From the NCBI GenBank assembly GCA_902541315.1, contig CACBQF010000004.1, positions 25,223-89,222 of the forward strand: DNA of 64,000 nucleotides, written 5' to 3'. Source of the DNA: an uncultured Pelagibacteraceae bacterium. GTDB lineage: Bacteria > Pseudomonadota > Alphaproteobacteria > Pelagibacterales > Pelagibacteraceae. Below, piece by piece: positions 9,855 to 19,090 of the stretch. Both the position numbers and the translations under genes were made by a program. The notes beneath the pieces were generated by a model, which saw only the letters and a program-made list of their open reading frames with translations, was not told where the DNA came from and did no database searches. Within the stretch, counting starts at the first letter, position 1, and each line of letters starts with the position of its first letter.

Positions 9855-10319
9855 ATGGGTGATATCAAAAAATCTTTTTTAGCTGGCTTATTTTCTATAA
9901 TTACAATAGGAATACTAACTGGCCTAACTTACAAAACCGAATTAGGTATTTTTCTACTAGCCTCTTTTGGCTCGTCAATGGTTTTATTATATGGGTATCC
10001 TGAAAGTCCATTTGCTCAACCCAAGAATGTTTTTTTTGGTCATTTCACAACTACGTTAGTAGGATTACTTTTCCTTTATCTTTTTCCAATTCCAATTTTT
10101 TTAATAATTCCTTTAGCAGTCGGTGTTGGTGTTGGTTTAATGATATTATTAAACGTTACTCACCCCCCTGCAGGTGGAAATCCAATTATTGTAATAATTG
10201 GAAGTGTTTCTTTTGATTATCTTTTTAGTCCAGTGATAACCGGATCAGTCATAATTATCATTTTTGCAATAGTGATTAATCGTTTTATTTTGAAAAAAAA
10301 TTATCCGATTAAAAAATAA
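9855..10319 (+). CDS. HPP-family integral membrane protein
   Basis: SFGSSMVLLYGYPESPFAQPKN and NVTHPPAGGNPI motifs. Confidence 0.88.
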   Translation: MGDIKKSFLAGLFSIITIGILTGLTYKTELGIFLLASFGSSMVLLYGYPESPFAQPKNVFFGHFTTTLVGLLFLYLFPIPIFLIIPLAVGVGVGLMILLNVTHPPAGGNPIIVIIGSVSFDYLFSPVITGSVIIIIFAIVINRFILKKNYPIKK

Positions 10320-10388
10320 TTTGTTTGCTTGATACTAAAAAATAGGGTTAGATATATAAATTTAATTTTTAATTACAGAGGAGATTTA

Positions 10389-11588
10389 ATGAAAATATTG
10401 TGTATATTGTATGATGATCCAAAAGGAGGGATGCCAAAATCCTATGCTTTATCAGAACTACCAAAAATAGATAAGTATCCAGATGGTATGACACTTCCTT
10501 CACCAAAAGCAAGAGATTATACTCCAGGTCAACTACTAGGATGTGTTTCGGGTGAACTTGGTTTAAGAAAATTTTTAGAAAGTAATGGACATGAATTTGT
10601 TGTTACAAATAGTAAAGATGGGGATGGTTGTGAAGCTGACAAACATATAGTTGATGCAGATATCGTCATATCTCAACCTTTTTTTCCTTACTACTTAACT
10701 AAAGAGAGAATAGCTAAAGCCAAAAATTTAAAGATGGCAATAACAGCTGGAATTGGATCAGACCACGTTGACTTACAAGCAGCAATGGATAACAAAATTG
10801 ATGTTGTGGAAGTAACTTATTGTAACTCAAGATCAGTTGCTGAACATATTGTGATGATGATTGTCTCGATGGTTAGAGATTATCATAACCAACACCGAAT
10901 CGTTAATGAAGGTGGTTGGAATATTGCTGATGCTGTTCAAAGATCTTATGATGTTGAAGGTATGCATATTGGTACTGTTGCGGCTGGAAGAATAGGATTA
11001 GATGCATTGAGAAAAATGAAACCTTTTGACACGCATTTGCATTATTTTGACAGACACAGACTGCCAGAGAGCGTTGAAAAAGAGCTTAATTTAACTTTTC
11101 ATGAGACAGTAGAGTCAATGGTTAAAGTTTGTGATGTTGTAACAATTAACTGTCCACTTCATCCAGAAACTGAAAACTTGTTTGACGATGCAATGATAAG
11201 CAAAATGAAAAAGGGTGCTTACATTGTTAACACAGCTCGTGGAAAAATTTGTAATAGAGATGCAATTGCAAAAGCATTAAAAAGCGGTCAATTAAGTGGG
11301 TATGCTGGTGATGTTTGGTTCCCACAACCAGCACCAAATGACCATGTGTGGAGAAGTATGCCAAATCATGGTATGACACCTCACACTTCTGGTACATCTT
11401 TAACTGCACAGTCAAGATATGCTGATGGTGTAAGAGAGATATTAGAATGTTTCTTTGATGGCAAAGAAATTAGAAATCAGTATTTAATTGTCAAAGATGG
11501 TCAGTTAGCTGGTATGGGAGCTCACTCATACAGTAAAGGTTCAGCTACTGGTGGATCTGAAGAAGCAGCAAAATACAAAAAACAATAA
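10389..11588 (+). CDS. fdh: NAD-dependent formate dehydrogenase (D-2-hydroxyacid dehydrogenase superfamily)
   Basis: Start moved to ATG 10389 behind AGAGGAGA. AITAGIGSDHVDLQAA, NSRSVAEHIVMMI, QPAPNDHVWRSMPNHGMTPHTSGTSLTAQ. Confidence 0.92.
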   Translation: MKILCILYDDPKGGMPKSYALSELPKIDKYPDGMTLPSPKARDYTPGQLLGCVSGELGLRKFLESNGHEFVVTNSKDGDGCEADKHIVDADIVISQPFFPYYLTKERIAKAKNLKMAITAGIGSDHVDLQAAMDNKIDVVEVTYCNSRSVAEHIVMMIVSMVRDYHNQHRIVNEGGWNIADAVQRSYDVEGMHIGTVAAGRIGLDALRKMKPFDTHLHYFDRHRLPESVEKELNLTFHETVESMVKVCDVVTINCPLHPETENLFDDAMISKMKKGAYIVNTARGKICNRDAIAKALKSGQLSGYAGDVWFPQPAPNDHVWRSMPNHGMTPHTSGTSLTAQSRYADGVREILECFFDGKEIRNQYLIVKDGQLAGMGAHSYSKGSATGGSEEAAKYKKQ

Positions 11589-11601
11589 TTTAAGATACAC
11601 T

Positions 11602-11638
11602 ATTAAGGGTAGCCTACTTAAAAGTAGCTACCTTTAAT
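11602..11638. terminator. Imperfect long hairpin downstream of fdh
   Basis: ATTAAGGGTAG-C-CTACT-TAAA-AGTAG-CTACCTTTAAT: 11+5 bp stem with one bulge and one mismatch/wobble; no strong U-tract. Confidence 0.5.
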
Positions 11639-11677
11639 ATAATGGACTTATCAAAACTATTTTGATTATGATATTTA

Positions 11678-12253
11678 ATGAAATATTTTTTAATTATTTT
11701 CATAATTCTATTTAATATTAATCTTTCTTATTCAGCTCAAAAAGATAAGGCATATTTTGCTGGTGGATGTTTTTGGTGTATGGAAGAATCTTTTGAAAAT
11801 TTAAGTGGTGTAGAAGAGGTAATTTCAGGCTATTCAGGTGGAGTTACTGAGAACCCAACATACAAAGAAGTAACATATGGAAATACTGGTCATTTTGAGG
11901 TTGTAGAAGTTGTATATAATAAAAAAATTATTTCATATGAAGAATTATTGGAAAATTTTTGGATAAATATAGATCCATTTGACTCTTACGGACAGTTTTG
12001 TGACAAAGGTTATAGTTACAGATCGGTTGCGTTTTATAAAGATACAAATGAAAAGAAATTAATAGAAAAAGATATTCAAAAATTAGAAAACAGATTTGAC
12101 AAAAAAGTTGTCACATATATTCGAAGTTTTGAAAAATTTTTTAGAGCTGAAGAATATCATCAGGACTTTTATAAGATTAAGCTAGAAAGATATTTGAGAT
12201 ATAAAAAAGCTTGTGGCAGAGAAGAAATTTTAAAAAGGATTTGGAGTCAATAG
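11678..12253 (+). CDS. msrA: Peptide methionine sulfoxide reductase MsrA with N-terminal signal/anchor
   Basis: FAGGCFWCMEESFENLSGV...SGYSGG and AEEYHQDFY; hydrophobic N-terminus. Confidence 0.93.
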   Translation: MKYFLIIFIILFNINLSYSAQKDKAYFAGGCFWCMEESFENLSGVEEVISGYSGGVTENPTYKEVTYGNTGHFEVVEVVYNKKIISYEELLENFWINIDPFDSYGQFCDKGYSYRSVAFYKDTNEKKLIEKDIQKLENRFDKKVVTYIRSFEKFFRAEEYHQDFYKIKLERYLRYKKACGREEILKRIWSQ

Positions 12254-12259
12254 TTTTCA

Positions 12260-13714
12260 ATGGAAAATAAAATAAATTGGAATTTTGACAACTCTTATTC
12301 AAGACTATCTGATGCTTTTAAGGAACATATTAAACCTGTAGCTGTAAAGAATCCTGAATTGGTTATAATTAACGAAAGTTTAGCTAAAGAATTAGATCTG
12401 GATTTAACAAAAATCAATAAAGACAAGCTATCATCTTTATTTACAGGAAATACTCTTCCTGAGGGTAGTAATACAATTGCTCAGGCATATGCGGGTCATC
12501 AATTTGGACACTTTACAATGCTTGGTGATGGTAGGGCAATATTGATAGGTGAACATATAACTAACAGCAACAAAAGATATGATATTCAACTTAAAGGTTC
12601 TGGGAAAACATCATTCTCAAGAAATGGTGATGGTAGAGCTGCATTAGGTCCAATGTTAAGAGAATATATCGTAAGTGAGGCAATGCATAATCTTAACATT
12701 CCCTCAACAAGAAGTTTAGCGGTAGCAAAGACGGGTGAAAAAATAATGCGAGATACTTTACTAGAGGGTGCTATTCTAACAAGAGTGGCTTTGAGCCATA
12801 TTAGGGTTGGAACTTTTCAATATATTGCAGCAAGAGACAAAAAAGATGAATTAGAACTATTATTGAATTATGTAATTAATAGACATTATCCAAAACTGGT
12901 AAATTCAAAAAACAAGGCACTAGATCTTTTAATTAATCTTATGAATAAACAAATTGATCTAGTTGTGAACTGGATGAGAGTGGGTTTCATTCACGGAGTT
13001 ATGAATACTGACAATATGTCAATTTCAGGAGAAACAATTGATTATGGCCCGTGTGCATTTATGGATACATATGATCCAAAAACTGTTTTTAGTTCTATTG
13101 ATCATATGGGAAGATATGCTTACTGCAATCAACCAATCGTTACAAAGTGGAATTTATCAAGATTTGCTGAATGTATAATACCCATGATCGATGAAAATCA
13201 AAAAAAAGCGATCGAGATGGCCACTGAAATAATTAATACTTTTGAAAAGAATTATGAGGAAAAATGGCTTGAAATGATGAAAAAAAAACTTGGTTTATTA
13301 GGAAATCACAGTACTGATAAAACTTTAATTTTAGATTTATTAACCTGGATGCATCAAAAAAAAGCTGACTATACCAATACTTTTTGTCACTTGATGAACC
13401 TAGATACCAAAACGGAAAAAATTTATGAAGAAATGGAATTTATATATTGGAAAGAAAGATGGCAAAAAAGATTGTCGACTGAAAAAAAATTACCTAAAAA
13501 AAACTTAGAATTAATGAAAAATTCTAATCCACTTGTGGTACCCAGAAACCATAAAGTTGAGAAAGTTTTAAATGATGCAAATGAAAATAATTTAGAGCCA
13601 ATTAATAGATTTATTAAAGTTCTAGATCAACCTTTTGCAAACCAAAAAGGAATTGAAGAGTATCAAAAACCTTCTTACTCAAATGAAAAATATCAAACTT
13701 TTTGTGGAACTTAA
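12260..13714 (+). CDS. selO: SelO/YdiU-family pseudokinase (protein AMPylase)
   Basis: QAYAGHQFGHFTMLGDGRA, DIQLKGSGKTSFSRNGDGRAALGPMLREYI, HGVMNTDNMSISGETIDYGPCAFMD. Confidence 0.93.
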   Translation: MENKINWNFDNSYSRLSDAFKEHIKPVAVKNPELVIINESLAKELDLDLTKINKDKLSSLFTGNTLPEGSNTIAQAYAGHQFGHFTMLGDGRAILIGEHITNSNKRYDIQLKGSGKTSFSRNGDGRAALGPMLREYIVSEAMHNLNIPSTRSLAVAKTGEKIMRDTLLEGAILTRVALSHIRVGTFQYIAARDKKDELELLLNYVINRHYPKLVNSKNKALDLLINLMNKQIDLVVNWMRVGFIHGVMNTDNMSISGETIDYGPCAFMDTYDPKTVFSSIDHMGRYAYCNQPIVTKWNLSRFAECIIPMIDENQKKAIEMATEIINTFEKNYEEKWLEMMKKKLGLLGNHSTDKTLILDLLTWMHQKKADYTNTFCHLMNLDTKTEKIYEEMEFIYWKERWQKRLSTEKKLPKKNLELMKNSNPLVVPRNHKVEKVLNDANENNLEPINRFIKVLDQPFANQKGIEEYQKPSYSNEKYQTFCGT

Positions 13715-13717
13715 AAT

Positions 13718-14230
13718 TTACTTAATAGCGATTACATTCAAGCTTATTTTAACATTGTTATAAGGAGCAAAGTCACTTGTATCATCAAACAAACCAAATG
13801 ACTCAACTCTTTTCATACTTTTAAAACCTGCAGTTCTTATAAAATCTTTCAAAAATTCATAGTTCCATCCGAAATAATGGTAATCATATTTATCTGTCTG
13901 ACCACCAAACATCATTCTCATTACATGGAATTTTACTTTGATGGGTGCATCTTTTGCCATAAATATACGACATAAAATATCCATATCAGGCACAGATATA
14001 TAAAACTTTCCATTTTCTTTTAATATTCTATGAATTCCTTTTAAAGTTGATTTAATTTGTTTTTGATCTACATGCTCTACAACATGACTAGCGTAAACCT
14101 CATCAACTGAATTGTCATTGAACTGACTCAAATCTGTAATATCTCCTATAAAATCAGCACCATCTTTACTTTGTATATTTAATATTTTCCAACCCTCTTT
14201 TTGTTGTTTGCCACCTATATGTAGTTTCAT
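13718..14230 (-). CDS. SAM-dependent methyltransferase (class I)
   Basis: DFIGDITDLSQFNDNSVDEVYASHVVEHV... and ILKENGKFYISVPD. Confidence 0.75.
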   Translation of the reverse strand: MKLHIGGKQQKEGWKILNIQSKDGADFIGDITDLSQFNDNSVDEVYASHVVEHVDQKQIKSTLKGIHRILKENGKFYISVPDMDILCRIFMAKDAPIKVKFHVMRMMFGGQTDKYDYHYFGWNYEFLKDFIRTAGFKSMKRVESFGLFDDTSDFAPYNNVKISLNVIAIK

Positions 14231-14236
14231 AATAAT

Positions 14237-15340
14237 TTAAAGGACGTATGGCTCTGGCCTAGCTTTTTTTCCTAAAACTCTTTCAACAGCCATGTTTGAA
14301 ATATCTATCGACTGATATTCTCCAGTTGTAATTAATTCAGTCAAAGCTCTTCCAATTCCAGGAGCCTGCATCAATCCTCTTCCTGTAAAACCAGTTGCTA
14401 AATAAACATTATCAAACTTAGGATGTTTGCCCACAACTGCATTGTTATCTAACCTATTGCAATCATAATATCCTGCCCATCCTCCTGTTAATTTTAATTC
14501 CTCAAAAATTGGAATTCTATTTGCAAGTGCTGGCCAAACTAATTCCTCAAAATCTTCCCAAGCTGGTTCTAAATCTTTTGCATCAAAAACAGATTTAGGG
14601 GAACCAGCTAAATATTCTTTTCCTTCTGGTCTCCAATAAACTCCAGATGGTAAATCTCCTGTTAAAGGCATTTCAGGAATATGTTTTGGACATTTAACTC
14701 TAAATACAGTATGTTTTTGTGGTTCTACTGGTATATCTTCAAGTAATTCTTTCGTCCAACAACCAGCAGCTGAAATAATAGTTTTAGCCTTTATTTCAGA
14801 TAGAGATTTTATATTTCCCTTAATAAATTCTGCTCCAAGTTCGGTAGCTTTGCTTTTTAACGCATTATGAAACATAAAAGGATCTATCCAACCCTCACTT
14901 TGATTATCAGTAAATGTAGCTGTTTCTATTCCCTCAGCATTTATGTAAGGAAAATGATTCGACAACTCTGAACCTTTAATATTTTTTGTACCAGCTTCAC
15001 ATGCTTGATGGTTTTCTAAAGCCTTGTATTGTTCCTCTGCATGTTCAGGACCAAACATTAACAAATAGCCGTTAGGTACCATACTTGCTGTTGGATTTGG
15101 GTTTTTTTTAGTCTTAAGTAAATCTGGAATTTGGAAAATAAACTCTCTCGCAAATTTTCCAAGTAAAATATTTTCTTTTTGAAAAAATTGTCTTCTAAAT
15201 CCGCCTAATGATAATGGAAATGATGCTGATTTGTATGTTAGATCTCTTTCTATAACCTTTACTTTTCTCCCCTCTTTTGTCAAAAAATAAGCGGTTGCAG
15301 CTCCAATAATACCACCTCCAACTATTACTACATCGTCCAT
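14237..15340 (-). CDS. FAD-dependent oxidoreductase, DAO/sarcosine-dehydrogenase family
   Basis: VVIVGGGIIGAATAYFLTKEGRKVKVIERD; C-terminal YLATGFTGRGLMQAPGIGRALTELI. Confidence 0.85.
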   Translation of the reverse strand: MDDVVIVGGGIIGAATAYFLTKEGRKVKVIERDLTYKSASFPLSLGGFRRQFFQKENILLGKFAREFIFQIPDLLKTKKNPNPTASMVPNGYLLMFGPEHAEEQYKALENHQACEAGTKNIKGSELSNHFPYINAEGIETATFTDNQSEGWIDPFMFHNALKSKATELGAEFIKGNIKSLSEIKAKTIISAAGCWTKELLEDIPVEPQKHTVFRVKCPKHIPEMPLTGDLPSGVYWRPEGKEYLAGSPKSVFDAKDLEPAWEDFEELVWPALANRIPIFEELKLTGGWAGYYDCNRLDNNAVVGKHPKFDNVYLATGFTGRGLMQAPGIGRALTELITTGEYQSIDISNMAVERVLGKKARPEPYVL

Positions 15341-15343
15341 AAA

Positions 15344-15826
15344 TTAATTTAATATAACCAAGTTAATATTTAGAAATAATGCATAGAAACACCAAAGTAA
15401 ATAGGGAATCATTAAATAGAAGCTTAATTTATTTACAGGTTTAAACCTTATGATTAACAAAAAAATTAATATTATTAATATTATTAAAACTAACATAGCT
15501 AGAAATATTTTATGCAAAGCAAAAAATATAATACTCCAAGTTGTATTGACGATTATGTGTATAAAATAAATATAAACCGTATTCATATCTCTATTTTTGC
15601 AATGCCAGAAGTTCCAGACTGCAATAGTCATCATAAGGTATAAAATAGTCCAAACAGGAGCAAAAACCCAATCTGGTGGATTTAAACTTGATTTAATAAG
15701 TGTTGAATACCAAGGTTCTTTCAAATTTATTGAGACTGCACCACCAATGAATGAGGCTGAAAAGGTTATTATAAAAAAAAGAATGAATGATAAAATTTTA
15801 TTTTTAGGCATAAAGGTATTATACAT
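15344..15826 (-). CDS. TspO/MBR (tryptophan-rich sensory) family protein
   Basis: EPWYSTLIKSSLNPPDWVFAPVWTILYLMM, NTTWSIIFF, 5 TM segments. Confidence 0.92.
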   Translation of the reverse strand: MYNTFMPKNKILSFILFFIITFSASFIGGAVSINLKEPWYSTLIKSSLNPPDWVFAPVWTILYLMMTIAVWNFWHCKNRDMNTVYIYFIHIIVNTTWSIIFFALHKIFLAMLVLIILIILIFLLIIRFKPVNKLSFYLMIPYLLWCFYALFLNINLVILN

Positions 15827-15835
15827 CTTTGAATA

Positions 15836-16597
15836 ATGAATAAAAAAACAATTTGGATCACGGGTGGAAGCACAGGTATTGGTAAAGCACTAGCATTAAA
15901 ATTCGCTAATGAGGGTTGGAACGTTGCAATATCTGCAAGGAGAGAGAATCTTCTTAAAGAAATAGCTGATACCAATGCCAATATCAGCTCATTTCCATTA
16001 GATGTCACAGATAAATCAAAATGCAAAGAGGTCTTTGAACAAATTAAGAAAAAATTTGAAAATATTGATATTTGTTTTTTTTCTACAGGTACTTGGAATC
16101 CTAAAAAAGAAAAAGATATCGATGTTGAACAGATTGAAGATGTAATTAAAATTAATTTTTTTGGGACATTGAATAGTATTAAGGCTGTAGAGGAATATTT
16201 TAAAAATAAAAAAAGTGGAAAAATTGCTATAGTTTCATCTATAGCAGGTTATAGAGGACTGCCTAATTCGACAGGTTATGGCCCATCAAAATCAGCTCTG
16301 AATAATTTGGCTGAGAGTTTATATTTTTACTTTGGTCGTTCAAATGTGCGTGTCTGTCTAGTTTCACCTGGTTTTATCAAAACTCCCATGACAGATAAAA
16401 ATGATTTTAAAATGCCTTTTTTAAAAACTGCAGAGTATGCCGCTGATAAAATTTATGATGGATTGGTAAATAAAAATATTTTTGAAATCCATTTTCCAAA
16501 ATCTTTAACATTGATACTTAAATTTTTTAGTTTTTTGCCAAGTAAATTATATTTTAGTCTAATAGGTAAAATGACAAAGTATCAGAAAAAAAATTAG
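15836..16597 (+). CDS. Short-chain dehydrogenase/reductase
   Basis: ITGGSTGIGKALA, GYGPSKSALNNLAESLY. Confidence 0.9.
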   Translation: MNKKTIWITGGSTGIGKALALKFANEGWNVAISARRENLLKEIADTNANISSFPLDVTDKSKCKEVFEQIKKKFENIDICFFSTGTWNPKKEKDIDVEQIEDVIKINFFGTLNSIKAVEEYFKNKKSGKIAIVSSIAGYRGLPNSTGYGPSKSALNNLAESLYFYFGRSNVRVCLVSPGFIKTPMTDKNDFKMPFLKTAEYAADKIYDGLVNKNIFEIHFPKSLTLILKFFSFLPSKLYFSLIGKMTKYQKKN

Positions 16598-17139
16598 TCT
16601 TTAACAAAAACGACTGTTAATTCTGCTACCTTAAAACCAAACTTAGTCATTGTTGCTTTATTTATAGCTACTCTATCATCTTGTTTAAAAATCCAATCAT
16701 CGAAAGTAATTTTCATTTGTTTACCTTTTACGGGAACTAATAAAACATATTCAAATTTGAACGCTGGACCATATGAATACCCCTTTGCTTTACCAACTAC
16801 ATCACCAGCTGTACCTTCATAATTATTTTCATCAATTTTGGTAATTTGCCACTGTCTTGTTTGAATTTCACCATCATCCCAATTAAATTTTTCATCAAGG
16901 ATTAATTGATTACCATTCCATTTACCATCTAGATCTGCTGAGAACTGCCTTATAACTTTCCCAGATCGATTTTGTAAAACACCCCATGCTTTTACATTAC
17001 CCGATAAGTATTCCTCAATTATTAATCTTGGTTTTTTATTTATAAAGTCTTCTGGTTTCATTGTATTATTTGAACAGTTTGTAATTAAGAATAAAGAAAT
17101 TATCAATAAAATTGGTTTAAAAAGTTTTATGTTGCTCAT
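16594..17139 (-). CDS. DUF3833-like lipoprotein
   Basis: Lipobox-like LITNCS; KAWGVLQNRSGKVIRQFSADLDGKWNG typical of DUF3833. Confidence 0.78.
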   Translation of the reverse strand: MSNIKLFKPILLIISLFLITNCSNNTMKPEDFINKKPRLIIEEYLSGNVKAWGVLQNRSGKVIRQFSADLDGKWNGNQLILDEKFNWDDGEIQTRQWQITKIDENNYEGTAGDVVGKAKGYSYGPAFKFEYVLLVPVKGKQMKITFDDWIFKQDDRVAINKATMTKFGFKVAELTVVFVKD

Positions 17140-17150
17140 GGTCTCCTCTT

Positions 17151-18329
17151 TTATTTATTCTGTATAGAAAATTGAATTAAATCAATATTTTTGGACTTAA
17201 AACCCGCCTCGCAGTATGATAAATAAAACTCCCACATCCTTTTGAATGTTAAATCAAAACCTTGCTTTTTAATCAACTCCCATTTCCTATTAAATTCGTT
17301 TCTCCAAATAGCAAGTGTATTTGAGTAATGATCAGCATAAGATTCGTAAGATTTTATAGTTAAGCCATTGTTTGAAACGTATTTATCTATACTTCCTTTG
17401 TTCGGAAGAAAACCTCCAGGAAAAATATATTTTTGAATGAAATCTTGTTTGTATTTATACCTGTCGAAAAGATTATCATCAATTGTTATTGCTTGGATAG
17501 CAGCACTTCCATTAGTTGATAAATTATTTTTAATTGTTTTAAAATAACCTTCCAAATAATTTTGACCTACTGCCTCAATCATTTCTATAGATGCAATAGA
17601 ATTATATTTATCTTTTAAATCTCTATAATCTTTTATTTGAATATTAACTTTTTCATTTAATCCACACCTATAAATTCTCTCTTTAGCATATTCAAATTGT
17701 TTTTTTGAAATTGTAATACAATCTAATTTCACATCATACTTTTTACCAAGATACTCAGCAAAACCTCCCCATCCACAACCTATTTCTAAAACTTTATCTC
17801 CAGTTCCAGGTTTAATTAAGTCTATTAATTTTTGATATTTATTATTTTGAGCATCAGATAAATCTTTATTTTTTTCATCAAATATCGCGCTTGAGTAAGT
17901 TAGCGTTTTATCTAACCATAAAGAAAAAAATTCATTACCTAGGTCATAGTGTTTTGAAATGTTAGTTTTGCTTCTATTTTTTGTATTTTTTATGAAAATA
18001 TTTTTCAAGTAATTAATAAAAGGAAAATCTAGCAGTCCAGAAAATTTATGAATTTGTTTTATATTCCTTGCTGTTATCTCTATCAAATTAGATAAATTAT
18101 TCGTCTCAAAATGGTCATTCATGTAGGATTCTGCAAGACCTACACTACCTGATTTTATTAAATTAAAAGTAAAATTTTTATTTTTTATCTTTATATTAGC
18201 TTTTAAAGTATCTTCGATGTTTCCAAAACTATAGTTTTTACCATCATAATTAGTTAGCTCTAAATGACCAACTTTTATATCTTTTAAAATGCTAAAGACT
18301 ATTTTATCTGAAACAGTATTTAAATTCAT
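17151..18329 (-). CDS. Cyclopropane-fatty-acyl-phospholipid synthase-like SAM methyltransferase
   Basis: ISKHYDLGNEFFSLWLDKTLTYSSAIF, VLEIGCGWGGFAEY, YIFPGGFLPN. Confidence 0.9.
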   Translation of the reverse strand: MNLNTVSDKIVFSILKDIKVGHLELTNYDGKNYSFGNIEDTLKANIKIKNKNFTFNLIKSGSVGLAESYMNDHFETNNLSNLIEITARNIKQIHKFSGLLDFPFINYLKNIFIKNTKNRSKTNISKHYDLGNEFFSLWLDKTLTYSSAIFDEKNKDLSDAQNNKYQKLIDLIKPGTGDKVLEIGCGWGGFAEYLGKKYDVKLDCITISKKQFEYAKERIYRCGLNEKVNIQIKDYRDLKDKYNSIASIEMIEAVGQNYLEGYFKTIKNNLSTNGSAAIQAITIDDNLFDRYKYKQDFIQKYIFPGGFLPNKGSIDKYVSNNGLTIKSYESYADHYSNTLAIWRNEFNRKWELIKKQGFDLTFKRMWEFYLSYCEAGFKSKNIDLIQFSIQNK

Positions 18330-19090
18330 TAACTCTCAAAAGTAATATTATTCTTAATTTTAAATTTTCTTTGAATAAATTTAATACCTTTGGTCCACAG
18401 TTTAAACGCTTCAAAATGTATCGCAGATATTATTTTAAAAGTCATAAGTGGGTGTTTTATATATGATTTTAATAATTCTTTACTATTTAAGTCCTTTCTT
18501 TTTCCATCCTGAGATGCATACAAGATTTTTTCATCAGACTGATATTGGTCTATAATAACAGATATTCTTTCACAGGGTTTTAGAATTCTAAAAAAATAAT
18601 TACAATCCATCTCTATAAAAGGTGACACATGAAATTTTTTTGAACAGTTATGTTGAAAAAGTTTATTGTCATCTTCAACTTTAAAAATATATGTATGTTG
18701 TTCACCAAATGTATTCTTAACTTCGTATAAAATAGCAATTAAGTTATTATTAATGTCGTAGATAAAAAAAACACTTAAGGGATTAAAAACATATCCAAAA
18801 ATTCTTGGATAACACAAAAGTTTTATTCTTATATCTTTCGAGATAATATTATTTTCATCTAGATTTTTTTTTACCCATGAAATTAATGAAGATCCATCTC
18901 TATTACCATGATCTTTTTCAAAAAAACTTATTAAATTAAATTTGTTAAATGAAAAAAATTTAATGTTTTTATCTAGCTGGTCTAACTCTGACAAGTCTAT
19001 TAGCAGTGAAAATACACTATATTTAAAAAAATGAGTTCTAGGTTTAAATCTTTTGTGAATAACTGTGCCATTATAAATTGAACTAGTCAT
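18329..19090 (-). CDS. DUF1365 family protein
   Basis: YNGTVIHKRFKPRTHFFKYSVFSLLIDL, RIFGYVFNPLSVFFIYD, KKFHVSPFIEMDCNYFF. Confidence 0.88.
   Translation of the reverse strand: MTSSIYNGTVIHKRFKPRTHFFKYSVFSLLIDLSELDQLDKNIKFFSFNKFNLISFFEKDHGNRDGSSLISWVKKNLDENNIISKDIRIKLLCYPRIFGYVFNPLSVFFIYDINNNLIAILYEVKNTFGEQHTYIFKVEDDNKLFQHNCSKKFHVSPFIEMDCNYFFRILKPCERISVIIDQYQSDEKILYASQDGKRKDLNSKELLKSYIKHPLMTFKIISAIHFEAFKLWTKGIKFIQRKFKIKNNITFES

Noticed and set aside
13718-14230. Short 170-aa methyltransferase as a pseudogene fragment
   Set aside because: Has a complete start, a continuous frame and typical C-terminal region; short Methyltransf_11-like proteins of this size occur.
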